A stretch of 56,689 nt of DNA from Arenimonas composti TR7-09 = DSM 18010 (GTDB lineage Bacteria > Pseudomonadota > Gammaproteobacteria > Xanthomonadales > Xanthomonadaceae), in the NCBI RefSeq assembly GCF_000426365.1, contig NZ_AUFF01000013.1, positions 1 through 56,689 of the forward strand, written 5' to 3'. Position numbers and translations under genes: made by a program. Below the pieces are notes generated by a model that was given only the letters and a program-made list of their open reading frames with translations, did not search any database and was not told where the DNA came from. Below are positions 1 to 7,455 of this stretch, piece by piece (within the stretch, counting starts at the first letter, position 1; every line of letters begins with the position of its first letter).

Positions 1-1
1 G

Positions 2-632
2 GTGTTCCCCGCGAGCGCGGGGATGATCCGAACGGTGGTCATGTCGTCTCTCCGGGATCAGGGTGTTCCCCGCGAGCGCGGGGATGATTCGTGGTGGTAG
101 CGGCGCACGCACCAGGCGCGGCCGTGTCCCCCGCGAGCGCGGGGATGATTCGAATGGCGGCAGCGGCCAGCCGAACTCCGGCATGTGTTCCCCGCGAGCG
201 CTGGGATGATCCGTGGAACGAGCAGCTCGCCACCTGGCACGACTTGTGTTCCCCGCGAGCGCGGGGATGATCCGGCCGCCGGCAGGATTCGGGTCACCAT
301 GCGGAGGTGTTCGCCGCGAGCGCAGAGATGATCCGGTCTGGCTCGTGCCGATCGCGATCGTCGTCGGGTGTTCCCCGCGAGCGCGGGGTCCGGCAAGGAC
401 TTCACGATGCACACGCAGGGGTGTTCCCCGCGGGCGTGGGGGTGATCCGCCTCGCGCCGGCGCCTCCACCAGGTCGCGCAGGTGTTCCCCGCTGGCGCTG
501 GGATGATCCGGTCGTTAGCGTCGTCCACGTCCACCGCTTCCGGTGGTCCCCGCGGGCGCGGAGATGATCCGTGCGCAGCGATGTCGGCGATGCTGCGGCC
601 GTTCGTGTTCTCCGCGACCGCGGCGCGATCCG
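2..632 (+). CRISPR. Type I-E-like CRISPR array, trailer end (11 repeats visible)
   Basis: Eleven repeats of 29 bp start at 2, 63, 124, 185, 246, 307, 368, 421, 482, 543 and about 605. The regular period is 61 bp, so spacers are 32 bp. Each repeat begins GTGTTCCCCGCG and ends GGGGATGATCCG with an internal GC hairpin, the form of type I-E repeats. The first repeats are almost identical; from 307 onward each carries several substitutions, the one at 368 lacks four bases near its 3' end, and the last (605-632) is barely recognisable. In type I-E arrays new units enter at the 5' (leader) side and distal repeats decay, so the leader and cas genes should lie left of position 1. No cas gene is in the window. 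I saw no spacer matching the rest of the window. Confidence 0.96.
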
Positions 633-1014
633 CCCCCGAAGCAGCGGACGAACGCCAGGTAGCAATGATTCATGTGAGTGCGCACGTGACTCGGCTGCCT
701 CGGCTCTCGGAGCGCAGTGGCTGGTTTCCCGACGCGAACGGATTGGCTTTCACGTTCACCGCGTGCAGTCCATCGTGTTCACGTTTCTACGCCACAGCTG
801 GCAGCGAGTTGCGATCTCCTCCGTCTGCTGCTGAGCTTTATCGACTACGCCGGCGATCGACTGTCGGCGGTGCAAGGAACGCGCGATATGCTGCGCTTTT
901 GCTGCTCGAGTGCGACCAGGTCACCGCCGGGGAGCCGGTGGACAACGATGAACGACCAAGGGTTGATACTGGTTCCGGTCGTTGACGATGCGTCTCCCAG
1001 ACCGAGGTGGACCA
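633..1014. other. Intergenic stretch after the CRISPR trailer
   Basis: After the last degenerate repeat there is no further repeat at the expected position (about 665). No reading frame here has convincing protein-like composition, and the DNA looks less GC-extreme than the genes that follow. A purine-rich GAGGTGG just before 1015 is the ribosome-binding site of the next gene. I see no other structure. Confidence 0.6.
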
Positions 1015-1575
1015 ATGGCGAAACGGAAATCCCGCGACCCGATCACCTTCACCGCCGTGCTGCGACGCCCGGCCGAACCCGAACACGCCGACTGGGCATT
1101 CCTGCGCCTGCCCGCCGCGGCCAGCGAGGCGTTGCCGAGCCGCGGCACCGTCGGCGTCGAGGGCACGCTCGCCGGCGCACGCCTGCATGCACCACTGCCG
1201 CCGGACGGACAGGGCGGGCACTGGCTGAAGGTGGACGCCGCGCTGCTCGCCGCCGGCGGCGTCGGCCCCGGCGACACCGTGGAGGTCGTGGTCGCGCCGG
1301 CCGCCGACGAACCGGAGCCGGAGGTGCCGGACGACCTCGCCGCCGCGCTCGCCGCAACCACCGCCGACGTGCGCGCCGCCTGGACCGGCCTGAAGGCCGC
1401 CCACCGGCGCGACTGGATCGACTGGATCGTGCTGGCGAAAAGGGCCGAGACCCGCGCGAAGCGCATCGCCGCGGCGATGGACATGCTCGCCCACGGCAAG
1501 CGCAAGGTCTGCTGCTTCGACCGCAGCGGCATCTACGGCGGCGGCTTCGCGGCGCCCGAGGCCGCCGCCGACTGA
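1015..1575 (+). CDS. YdeI/OmpD-associated (DUF1905-type) family protein
   Basis: 186 aa, soluble, no signal peptide. The N-terminal ~95 residues form a beta-rich domain beginning ITFTAVLRRP and containing GTVGVEGTLAG and GDTVEVVV, as in DUF1905 (a double-psi-like barrel). After an acidic linker, the C-terminal part (DDLAAALAA, RDWIDWIVLAKRAETRAKRI) is the helical region of the YdeI/OmpD-associated family. That family has been linked to bacteriocin protection and cell-envelope stress, but its biochemical role is unknown. The ATG at 1015 is chosen because GAGGTGG lies at proper distance; an ATG at 988 is in frame but has no such site. It appears monocistronic. Confidence 0.8.
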   Translation: MAKRKSRDPITFTAVLRRPAEPEHADWAFLRLPAAASEALPSRGTVGVEGTLAGARLHAPLPPDGQGGHWLKVDAALLAAGGVGPGDTVEVVVAPAADEPEPEVPDDLAAALAATTADVRAAWTGLKAAHRRDWIDWIVLAKRAETRAKRIAAAMDMLAHGKRKVCCFDRSGIYGGGFAAPEAAAD

Positions 1576-1635
1576 GCGGCTCGGCGGCGGGCCCCTCGGC
1601 GAACGCGGCTGCCGCGCCGCGGCTAGACTTCGCTC

Positions 1636-2901
1636 ATGCCCGAACCCACCAATCGCCCGCCCCCCTCGCTGCGCCGACCGCTGCTCGCCGGTGCGGCGCT
1701 GTTCGTCGCCGCGGCGCTGGCGGCGGTCTTCTTCACCCAGTGGGTGGTGGCCAAGGGCGAGCGCCTCGAGCGCGAACGCGTCATCGCGCTCGCGCGCACC
1801 CTCGCCGCGGTGCTCGACGGCGAGCGCATCGGCGACTTGCGCGGCACCCGCGCCGATACCGGCACCGCGATGCTGGCGGCGGTGCGCGACGAACTGCGCC
1901 GCGCCCGCGCCGTCAATCCGGATTTCCGCTTCGTCTACCTGATGCGTCGCGATCGCGACGGCACCCTGGTCTTCCTCGCCGATGCCGAGGACCCCGGCTC
2001 CGCGGACTATTCGGCGCCGGGCGACCGCTACGACGGTCCGTCGGCGCAGATCCTCGGTGTCTGGGAGAGCGGGGTGCCGGCGGTGGAGCCGCCCTCGCGC
2101 GACCGCTGGGGCTACTGGGTCACCGGCCTGGCACCGGTGCGCGACGGCGAAGGCGAGATCGTCGCCGTGCTCGGCATGGACGTGAACGCGCACGAATGGC
2201 TGGCGACGCTGGCGCGGTACCGCGCGTTCGCGCTGGCGATCAGCGGCCTGGTGCTGCTGCTCATCGTCGTATTCACCGTCGGCCTGCTGCGGCAGCGGCG
2301 CGCCGCCGACCGGCTGGCGCGGATGAACGAGGACCTCGCCGCCCATCTCGGCGAACTGCAGAAGGCGCAGGACCGGCTGCGCGCGCTGTCGACCACCGAC
2401 GGCCTGACCGGGCTCGGCAACCGTCGCGCCTTCGACGCCGCGATCGAGCGCCTGTGGCAGCACGCGCTGCACCACGGCGAACCGCTGTCGCTGCTGATGG
2501 GCGATATCGACTGGTTCAAGTCCTACAACGACCTCTACGGCCATGTCGCCGGCGATCATTGCCTGCAGCAGGTCGCGGAAGCGCTGGCGACCGGTGTCGA
2601 GGTCGAGGATGCGCTGGTCGCGCGCTACGGCGGCGAGGAATTCGCGGTGCTGCTGCCACGCACCGATGCCGCGACCGCCCATGCCCTCGCCGAGCGGCTG
2701 CGTGCGCGCGTCGAGGCGCTGGCGATCCCGCACCAGGGCAATCCACTGCGCGGGGTCGTCACGATCAGCCTCGGCGTCGCCACCCGGCCACCGCCGCAGG
2801 CGCCGGCGCCGGACGGGCTGGTGCAGGGCGCCGACCAGGCGCTGTACCGCGCCAAGCATGGCGGCCGCAATGCGGTCGCCGTGGACTTCGCGGCGCCCTG
2901 A
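1636..2901 (+). CDS. Membrane-bound diguanylate cyclase (GGDEF domain)
   Basis: 421 aa. A transmembrane helix at about residues 16-36 is followed by a periplasmic sensor region of ~160 residues (PAS/CHASE-like, ending GEIVAVLGMDVNA), a second helix at about 198-218, a short coiled coil (MNEDLAAHLGELQKAQDRLR), and a C-terminal GGDEF domain from about 250. The catalytic signature reads GGEEF (332-336), an active variant, and the metal-binding MGDIDWFKSYND is intact. It should make cyclic di-GMP from two GTP. The RxxD product-inhibition site that normally sits just before the signature reads EVED here, so feedback inhibition may be absent. It stands alone between unrelated genes; the ligand sensed cannot be told. 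Confidence 0.92.
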   Translation: MPEPTNRPPPSLRRPLLAGAALFVAAALAAVFFTQWVVAKGERLERERVIALARTLAAVLDGERIGDLRGTRADTGTAMLAAVRDELRRARAVNPDFRFVYLMRRDRDGTLVFLADAEDPGSADYSAPGDRYDGPSAQILGVWESGVPAVEPPSRDRWGYWVTGLAPVRDGEGEIVAVLGMDVNAHEWLATLARYRAFALAISGLVLLLIVVFTVGLLRQRRAADRLARMNEDLAAHLGELQKAQDRLRALSTTDGLTGLGNRRAFDAAIERLWQHALHHGEPLSLLMGDIDWFKSYNDLYGHVAGDHCLQQVAEALATGVEVEDALVARYGGEEFAVLLPRTDAATAHALAERLRARVEALAIPHQGNPLRGVVTISLGVATRPPPQAPAPDGLVQGADQALYRAKHGGRNAVAVDFAAP

Positions 2902-2906
2902 ATACC

Positions 2907-3131
2907 TCAGGCAGTGAACCGGGCGACGACCCGGCGCACCAGCGGCGCCACGACCAGCACGGTCGGAAATGCCACCGGCCACGTGGTCGCGCAGGCACGC
3001 GCCCAGCGGTAGGCGAAACCGGCGGTGATGCCCTGGTTCGTCGCGATCACGAACGCGGAGACGATCGCGACCATGATCGCCGACAGCAGGGCGGCGAACA
3101 GGATCGGGGCGTGACGTTGCGGAATCTTCAT
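2907..3131 (-). CDS. DUF2798 family small membrane protein
   Basis: 74 aa. Two hydrophobic helices (about 8-30 and 47-66) and the conserved TTWPVAFPTVLVVAPLVRR segment match DUF2798, a family of short inner-membrane proteins of unknown role. The start at 3131 is preceded by AGGAG at good spacing. It lies 16 bp downstream of a DUF2938 gene on the same strand and is almost certainly co-transcribed with it. The pair probably acts together in the membrane and is likely controlled by the divergent MerR-type regulator. Confidence 0.82.
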   Translation of the reverse strand: MKIPQRHAPILFAALLSAIMVAIVSAFVIATNQGITAGFAYRWARACATTWPVAFPTVLVVAPLVRRVVARFTA

Positions 3132-3147
3132 CGGTAACTCCTGGTGT

Positions 3148-3633
3148 TCATCGGGTGAGTTGGAGGGCGGTCGCGGCGAGGTAGAGGCCCAGGCCGAAGA
3201 CGGCGTGGTTGCCGAGGCTGTGCAGGCGCGCGTGCCACGGCCGCGGCGTGCGGCGCGCGAACAGGCCGGCGCCGAGCCCGGGCTGCAGCAGCAGGAAGGG
3301 CGCGAGCACCGTGGCGACACCGGCCGCGAGCGCCGGAAGCAGGGTCGGCGCCGCCAGCCAGCCGGTGCCCGCGACGGCGACGGGCAGGGTCGCGAAGGCG
3401 ACGCCGGTGACGTAGTGCAGGCCCCAGCCGAGCACGGCCTCGTGCCGGAGCGGCGTCGCGCGCGCGATCGCGTCGTGGCGGAACACCCCACGGCGGAAAT
3501 GCCCCAGCCAGCGCCCGACCAGGGCGTAGTCCGGCGCCGGGACCGCGAACAGCCACCGACGGGCCCAGGTCCAGGCATCCATCGTCGCGGTGGCGCCGAT
3601 GCCGACGGCGGCGGTGTGCAGCAGCAGGTCCAT
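3148..3633 (-). CDS. DUF2938 family membrane protein
   Basis: 161 aa, four to five hydrophobic segments. Signature blocks of DUF2938 are present: ATATMDAWTWARRWLF near the N terminus, GRWLGHFRRGVFRHDAI, HYVTGVAFA, PFLLLQPGLGAG and a C-terminal HAVFGLGLYLAA. The function of the family is unknown. The start at 3633 is chosen because it coincides with the first family block; an upstream in-frame ATG (3702) would begin inside the regulatory palindrome. The gene is divergent from a MerR-type regulator and followed by DUF2798, so the three probably form one regulated unit. Confidence 0.84.
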   Translation of the reverse strand: MDLLLHTAAVGIGATATMDAWTWARRWLFAVPAPDYALVGRWLGHFRRGVFRHDAIARATPLRHEAVLGWGLHYVTGVAFATLPVAVAGTGWLAAPTLLPALAAGVATVLAPFLLLQPGLGAGLFARRTPRPWHARLHSLGNHAVFGLGLYLAATALQLTR

Positions 3634-3680
3634 CGTTCGCTCCGTGATTGCCCCGGCGGGGCGGCGAGCGCACGATCGCA

Positions 3681-3698
3681 CTTCAAGTCGACTTGAGG
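3681..3698. promoter_or_regulatory. SoxR-box-like palindrome between divergent genes
   Basis: CTTCAAGTCGACTTGAGG contains a perfect 14 bp palindrome (TCAAGTCGACTTGA) and differs from the classical 18 bp SoxR box only at its second base and two central bases. MerR-family activators bind such dyads in the spacer between -35 and -10 elements. It lies 47 bp before the DUF2938 start (3633, minus strand) and 15 bp before the MerR-type gene (3714, plus strand), so it is the likely operator of both. Binding is inferred, not shown. Confidence 0.7.
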
Positions 3699-3713
3699 TC
3701 AAGGGGAATCGGC

Positions 3714-4142
3714 ATGGATATCGCGACGGTCGCGCAACGCTCCGGATTGCCGGCGTCGACGCTGCGCCATTACGAGGCCAAGGGCCTGATCCGCGCGGTC
3801 GGCCGCGCCGGCCTGCGCCGCGTGTTCGCGGCGGACGTACTCGAGCGGCTGGCGCTGGTGTCGCTGGGGCGCTCGGCCGGCTTCAGCCTCGACGAGATCG
3901 CCGCGATGTTCGCCGGCGGCCGCCAGCCCGCGATCGACCGGACCAGACTCGCGGCGAAAGCCGACGAACTCGACGCGACGATCGCCCGCCTCGGCGCCCT
4001 GCGCGACGGCCTGCGTCACGCCGCGCGCTGCCCGGCCCCGAACCACTTCGAATGCCCGACCTTCCGCCGGCTCCTGCGCGCCGCGCAGCGGCCGGCAGGG
4101 AAGCCGCGCCCCCGGCACCCGCTCAGTCGAAGGCGTCCCTGA
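3714..4142 (+). CDS. MerR-family transcriptional regulator
   Basis: 142 aa. The N-terminal winged helix-turn-helix (MDIATVAQRSGLPASTLRHY, then EAKGLIRAVGR) is typical of MerR/SoxR. A dimerisation helix follows (AAKADELDATIARLGALRDGL), then a short tail with two cysteines (RCPAPNHFECPTF, Cys106 and Cys114). SoxR itself holds a [2Fe-2S] cluster with four cysteines; only two are present here, so the effector is probably not sensed through that cluster. The SoxR-box-like palindrome just upstream, shared with the divergent DUF2938-DUF2798 genes, is the probable binding site. An AAGGGGA ribosome site supports the ATG at 3714. The last 20 bases overlap the convergent gene at 4123. Confidence 0.85.
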   Translation: MDIATVAQRSGLPASTLRHYEAKGLIRAVGRAGLRRVFAADVLERLALVSLGRSAGFSLDEIAAMFAGGRQPAIDRTRLAAKADELDATIARLGALRDGLRHAARCPAPNHFECPTFRRLLRAAQRPAGKPRPRHPLSRRRP

Positions 4143-4401
4143 CCCCGGGCTTCGTCAGCACGATCAAAGTGAGCACGCCGAGCACGCTGCCGAACGGGAC
4201 CTGCAGGCAGTTCACCGCCGCCGCGACGATGCAGAGCGCGCGTCGCCGGCGTTCGGGAAGGCCGCGCGCGGCGAGGACGTTCAGCACGATCAGCGCATGC
4301 AGGAACACGGCGCCGAAGACGTAGGTGACGATGAAGATCCACTCGAATCCCGGCGGCATCGGTTCGCTGCCCGGCGGTGGATCGGTGAGGAAGTTGCGCA
4401 C
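4123..4401 (-). CDS. Small two-helix membrane protein, unknown function
   Basis: 92 aa from a GTG at 4401 (an ATG 14 codons later is possible). Two hydrophobic helices, WIFIVTYVFGAVFLHALIVL and IVAAAVNCLQVPFGSVLGVL, flank a basic loop (ARGLPERRRR), consistent with a small inner-membrane protein. I do not recognise a family. It begins 3 bp after the stop of the GYF-AIM24 gene and is probably translated with it. Its 3' end overlaps the convergent MerR gene by 20 bp. Confidence 0.7.
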   Translation of the reverse strand: MRNFLTDPPPGSEPMPPGFEWIFIVTYVFGAVFLHALIVLNVLAARGLPERRRRALCIVAAAVNCLQVPFGSVLGVLTLIVLTKPGVRDAFD

Positions 4402-4404
4402 CCC

Positions 4405-5421
4405 TCAGAAGCTGCGGTCGCCCGACAGGATGCCGCCGAGCCCGCCGAGCACCGAACCCTCGCCGCGGCTGCCGCCCTGCTGGTAGGCGGCCTGCATCAT
4501 GCGCCCGGCCATCCGCGAGAACGGCAGCGACTGGATCCAGACCTTGCCCGGTCCGGTGACGGTCGCGAGGAACACGCCCTCGCCGCCGAACAGCATCGAC
4601 TTCACCCCACCGACCGGCTTGACGTCGAAGTTCACCGTGCTGGTCATCGCGACGATGCAGCCGGTGTCGACGTCGAGGCGCTCGCCGGGCGCCAGCTCGC
4701 GTTCCATGATCGTGCCGCCCGCGTGCACGAAGACCAGGCCGTCGCCGGTGAGCTTCTGCATGATGAAACCCTCGCCGCCGAACAGCGCGGTCATCACCTT
4801 CTTCTGGAAGAAGATGCCGATCTGCACCCCGCGCGCGGCGCAGAGGAAGCTGTCCTTCTGGGCGATGATCGTGCCGCCGTAGTTGCCCAGCGTCATCGGC
4901 ACGATCGTGCCGGGATAGGGCGCGGCGAACGCGACCTTCGCCTTGCCGCTCGCGCCGGTATGCGAGAACACGGTCGTGAACAGGCTTTCGCCGGTCAGCA
5001 GGCGCTTGCCGGCGCCGACCAGCTTGCCCATGAAGCCGCCGCTGTCGTTCTGGTTGCCGTCGCCGAAGATCGTCTCCATGCCTACGACCGCGTCCTTGTA
5101 CATCATGGCCCCGGCCTCGGCGACGGCGCTTTCGCCGGGATCGAGCTCGATCTCGACGAATTGCATGTCCTCGCCGTGGATCGTGTAGTCGATGACGTCC
5201 GCGCGCGCGGGCACGCCTGCCGGCGGCCGCGGCGGCGCCACCGGTGCCGGCATCGGCGCCCCGGCCGGGCGCAGCTCGGCGCAGGCGGCGATCGGGATCC
5301 ACTCCGCGAAACCCTCGCGCCAGCAGAAGCCGTTGGGATTGCGCGCGGCCTGGGCGACGGCCTGGGCCTGGTCCAGCGGGCCCGTGGACTGGCCGTTGTA
5401 GCTGAAGAACCACTGGTGCAT
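4405..5421 (-). CDS. GYF_2-AIM24 (TIGR00266-type) fusion protein
   Basis: 338 aa. Residues 1-50 (WFFSYNGQSTGPLD, then GFCWREGFAEWIPI) form a GYF_2/DUF4339 domain, thought to bind proline-rich or membrane-protein partners. A proline-rich linker (PMPAPVAPPRPPAG) follows. From about 75 the chain is a TIGR00266/AIM24 beta-helix: FVEIELDPGESAVAEAGAMM, GGEGFIMQKLTGDGLVFVHA, GGVKSMLFGGEGVFLATVTG. AIM24 proteins are trimer-like beta-barrel relatives of the mitochondrial AIM24; the bacterial role is unknown. The C terminus is glycine-rich. The start at 5421 has a GGGAG site. It is followed at once by a small membrane protein. Confidence 0.85.
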   Translation of the reverse strand: MHQWFFSYNGQSTGPLDQAQAVAQAARNPNGFCWREGFAEWIPIAACAELRPAGAPMPAPVAPPRPPAGVPARADVIDYTIHGEDMQFVEIELDPGESAVAEAGAMMYKDAVVGMETIFGDGNQNDSGGFMGKLVGAGKRLLTGESLFTTVFSHTGASGKAKVAFAAPYPGTIVPMTLGNYGGTIIAQKDSFLCAARGVQIGIFFQKKVMTALFGGEGFIMQKLTGDGLVFVHAGGTIMERELAPGERLDVDTGCIVAMTSTVNFDVKPVGGVKSMLFGGEGVFLATVTGPGKVWIQSLPFSRMAGRMMQAAYQQGGSRGEGSVLGGLGGILSGDRSF

Positions 5422-5639
5422 GGCGACTCCCTGCGAACGACGAAGCCGGCATCGCCGGTCCCGGAGGATGGTGCGTTTCCGCTGCCGCTCGGGCAAGGGC
5501 CGGGGTCCCGGTTCCGGGGGGGGGCGGCGGATGTGGCAGAATGCCGCGGTTCCGCCACCGAGCCGTCCCGTGATGCCCGAAGTCCCGCCCCGTCCGTCGC
5601 GCCGCGCCGCCGACGCCCGTGTCGCCGGGATGGCCTGAC

Positions 5640-6029
5640 ATGGCGGACAGTTCGGGCAGTCACGCGCCGCGCAGTCCCTTTCGCGCCTGGAAAGCCTTCG
5701 TCTGGTCGATGCAGGGCCTGAAGGCGACCTGGCAGGTCGAGTCGTCGTTCCGGCTCGAGGTCTACCTGCTGGCCGTGCTGCTGCCGCTGGCCCTGTGGCT
5801 GGGCCAGGACGGCGTCGAGCGGGCGATCCTGGTCGGCTCGATGCTGCTGGTGCTGGTGGTCGAGGTGATCAACTCGGCGATCGAGGCGACGGTGGACCGC
5901 GCCGGTCGCGAACACCACGAACTCGCCGGCCGCGCGAAGGACATGGGTTCGGCGGCCGTGTTCCTGGCCGACATCAACGTATTGGCCTGCTGGGCGCTGA
6001 TCCTGCTGCCCCGCTGGCTGCACTCCTGA
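5640..6029 (+). CDS. dgkA: Diacylglycerol kinase (DgkA type)
   Basis: 129 aa integral membrane enzyme that phosphorylates diacylglycerol to phosphatidic acid, recycling lipid released by periplasmic glucan and lipid A modification. The hallmark region EVINSAIEATVDR followed by HELAGRAKDMGSAAV holds the catalytic and metal-binding acidic residues. Three transmembrane helices are visible (about 47-63, 64-82, 112-128). The size is that of the family. The ATG at 5640 begins the cytoplasmic N-terminal segment. A terC-family gene follows after 12 bp and is probably in the same transcript. Confidence 0.95.
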   Translation: MADSSGSHAPRSPFRAWKAFVWSMQGLKATWQVESSFRLEVYLLAVLLPLALWLGQDGVERAILVGSMLLVLVVEVINSAIEATVDRAGREHHELAGRAKDMGSAAVFLADINVLACWALILLPRWLHS

Positions 6030-6041
6030 GGCATTCGGACG

Positions 6042-6767
6042 ATGGATTGGATTTTCAGCACCGAGATCTGGCTGGCACTGCTGACGCTGTCGACGCTCGA
6101 GATCGTTCTCGGCATCGACAACCTGGTGTTCATCTCGATCGCGGTCAGCAAGCTGCCGCCGGAGAAGCGGCCGAAGGCGCGCCGATTCGGCCTCGCGCTG
6201 GCCTGCGTCACCCGCATCATGCTGCTGCTGTCACTGGCCTTCCTGGCCAGCATGCAGAACAACCTGTTCAGCCTGTTCGGCATGGATTTCTCGGTGCGCG
6301 ACCTGGTGCTGATCGCCGGCGGCCTGTTCCTGCTGGTCAAGGGCACGATGGAGATCCACGACTCGGTCGAAGGCCGCGGCGAGGAAGAGGACATCGGCAC
6401 CAAACCCTCGGCGGTGTTCGGCTTCGTGATCGCGCAGATCGCGATCATCGACATCGTGTTCTCGCTCGACTCGGTGATCACCGCGGTCGGCATGGTCGAC
6501 AACCGCTGGGTGATGGTCGGCGCGATCCTGATCGCGGTGGCGATCATGATCTTCGCGGCGAACCCGATCGGCGACTTCATCGACCGCCACCCGACGGTCA
6601 AGATGCTGGCGCTGAGCTTCATCATCCTGGTCGGCGTCGCGCTGATCGCCGACGGCTTCGAATTCCACATCGACCGCAAGTTCCTGTACTTCGCGATGGC
6701 CTTCTCGGCCGGCGTCGAGACCCTGAACATCCTTGCCGGCCGCAAGAAACGCCGGAAACCCCTGTAG
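6042..6767 (+). CDS. TerC family integral membrane protein
   Basis: 241 aa, seven transmembrane helices. The two conserved TerC acidic motifs are present: LGIDNLVFISIAVSKLP in the first repeat and DIVFSLDSVITAVGMVDNR in the second; these are thought to bind metal ions (Mn2+ export in several homologues). It matches the short YgdQ/YoaE-N-like form without CBS or CorC domains. The last codons and the TAG stop (6765-6767) lie inside the first arm of a REP palindrome, so the repeat supplies the stop codon. It is cotranscribed with dgkA (12 bp gap). Confidence 0.92.
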   Translation: MDWIFSTEIWLALLTLSTLEIVLGIDNLVFISIAVSKLPPEKRPKARRFGLALACVTRIMLLLSLAFLASMQNNLFSLFGMDFSVRDLVLIAGGLFLLVKGTMEIHDSVEGRGEEEDIGTKPSAVFGFVIAQIAIIDIVFSLDSVITAVGMVDNRWVMVGAILIAVAIMIFAANPIGDFIDRHPTVKMLALSFIILVGVALIADGFEFHIDRKFLYFAMAFSAGVETLNILAGRKKRRKPL

Positions 6768-6833
6768 GAGCGCCTTCAGGCGCGATGCCGTTGTTTTCGG
6801 GAATAGCATCGCGCCTGAAGGCGCTCCTACAGG
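6761..6833. repeat. REP-like inverted repeat (GTAGGAGCGCCTTCAGGCGC type)
   Basis: Two perfect 28 bp arms (6761-6788 and 6806-6833) in inverted orientation around a 17 bp loop. Each arm holds GTAGGAGCGCCTTCAGGCGC, itself with a small internal hairpin. The same element recurs at 12275-12385 and 27517-27583. The first arm contains the stop codon of the TerC gene. Confidence 0.95.
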
Positions 6834-6852
6834 GATGTGCCGGAGAACGAAG

Positions 6853-7242
6853 ATGCGCATGATCCCGACCCTCCTCGCCGCGACCCTGCTCGCGGCCTGC
6901 GACCGCCCGGCGCCCGCGCCCGGCGCCTCTCCCGCGGCCCGCGGCACGCTCGAGTGCAAGACCGGCCCCGCCCGGCGCGATTTCGGCGGCAGCACCTGGT
7001 TGATCTACGCCTGTAGCGACGGTCGCAGCGTGGTGATCACGACCCCGGCCGACCATCCGGCGCATCCGTTCCACTTCATGCTGCTGCCCGGCGGCCGCCG
7101 GCCGCAGCTGGTCGTCGAGGGCTACGACACCGACCCGTCGATCCGCCCGGCCTGGGACGCGATCGACGCCGCCCTGACGACCGACTTCGCCGCCACCCTC
7201 CACCGCGAAGCCACCGCCGCCGCCGCGGCTCCGGTCGACTGA
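6853..7242 (+). CDS. Predicted lipoprotein, unknown function
   Basis: 129 aa. A short basic N terminus, a hydrophobic run and the lipobox LLAAC (MRMIPTLLAATLLAAC) predict lipid modification and anchoring to the periplasmic face of a membrane. A Pro/Ala linker is followed by ~100 residues with two further cysteines (LECKTG, IYACSDG) that could form a disulfide. I recognise no domain. The ATG at 6853 is preferred because it gives a normal type II signal; the next ATG (6859) is also possible. It sits just after the REP palindrome that ends the TerC gene. Confidence 0.75.
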   Translation: MRMIPTLLAATLLAACDRPAPAPGASPAARGTLECKTGPARRDFGGSTWLIYACSDGRSVVITTPADHPAHPFHFMLLPGGRRPQLVVEGYDTDPSIRPAWDAIDAALTTDFAATLHREATAAAAAPVD

Positions 7243-7455
7243 ACGGCATCGACAACGGATCACACGGATCAATGCCGATGAGCGGCTTCACGAGGTCCGC
7301 CGCACGACTTCGCGAAACCCTTCGTCGGCCTTGTCCGCGGTGATCCGGGCGAATCCGTTGTCGAAAACCTCGCCGGTGGTGCTCGTTGCCCGACGGTGGC
7401 CCGGAAGCGGGGTGGTCGGGGATAATCGGTCGCATTCCCGCCGCGCGGAGCGCGC

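Noticed and set aside
6761-6833. REP palindrome after the TerC gene as a Rho-independent terminator
   Set aside because: No T-run follows on either strand, and identical palindromes occur inside coding frames (pdxA, queA), so termination is not its evident role.
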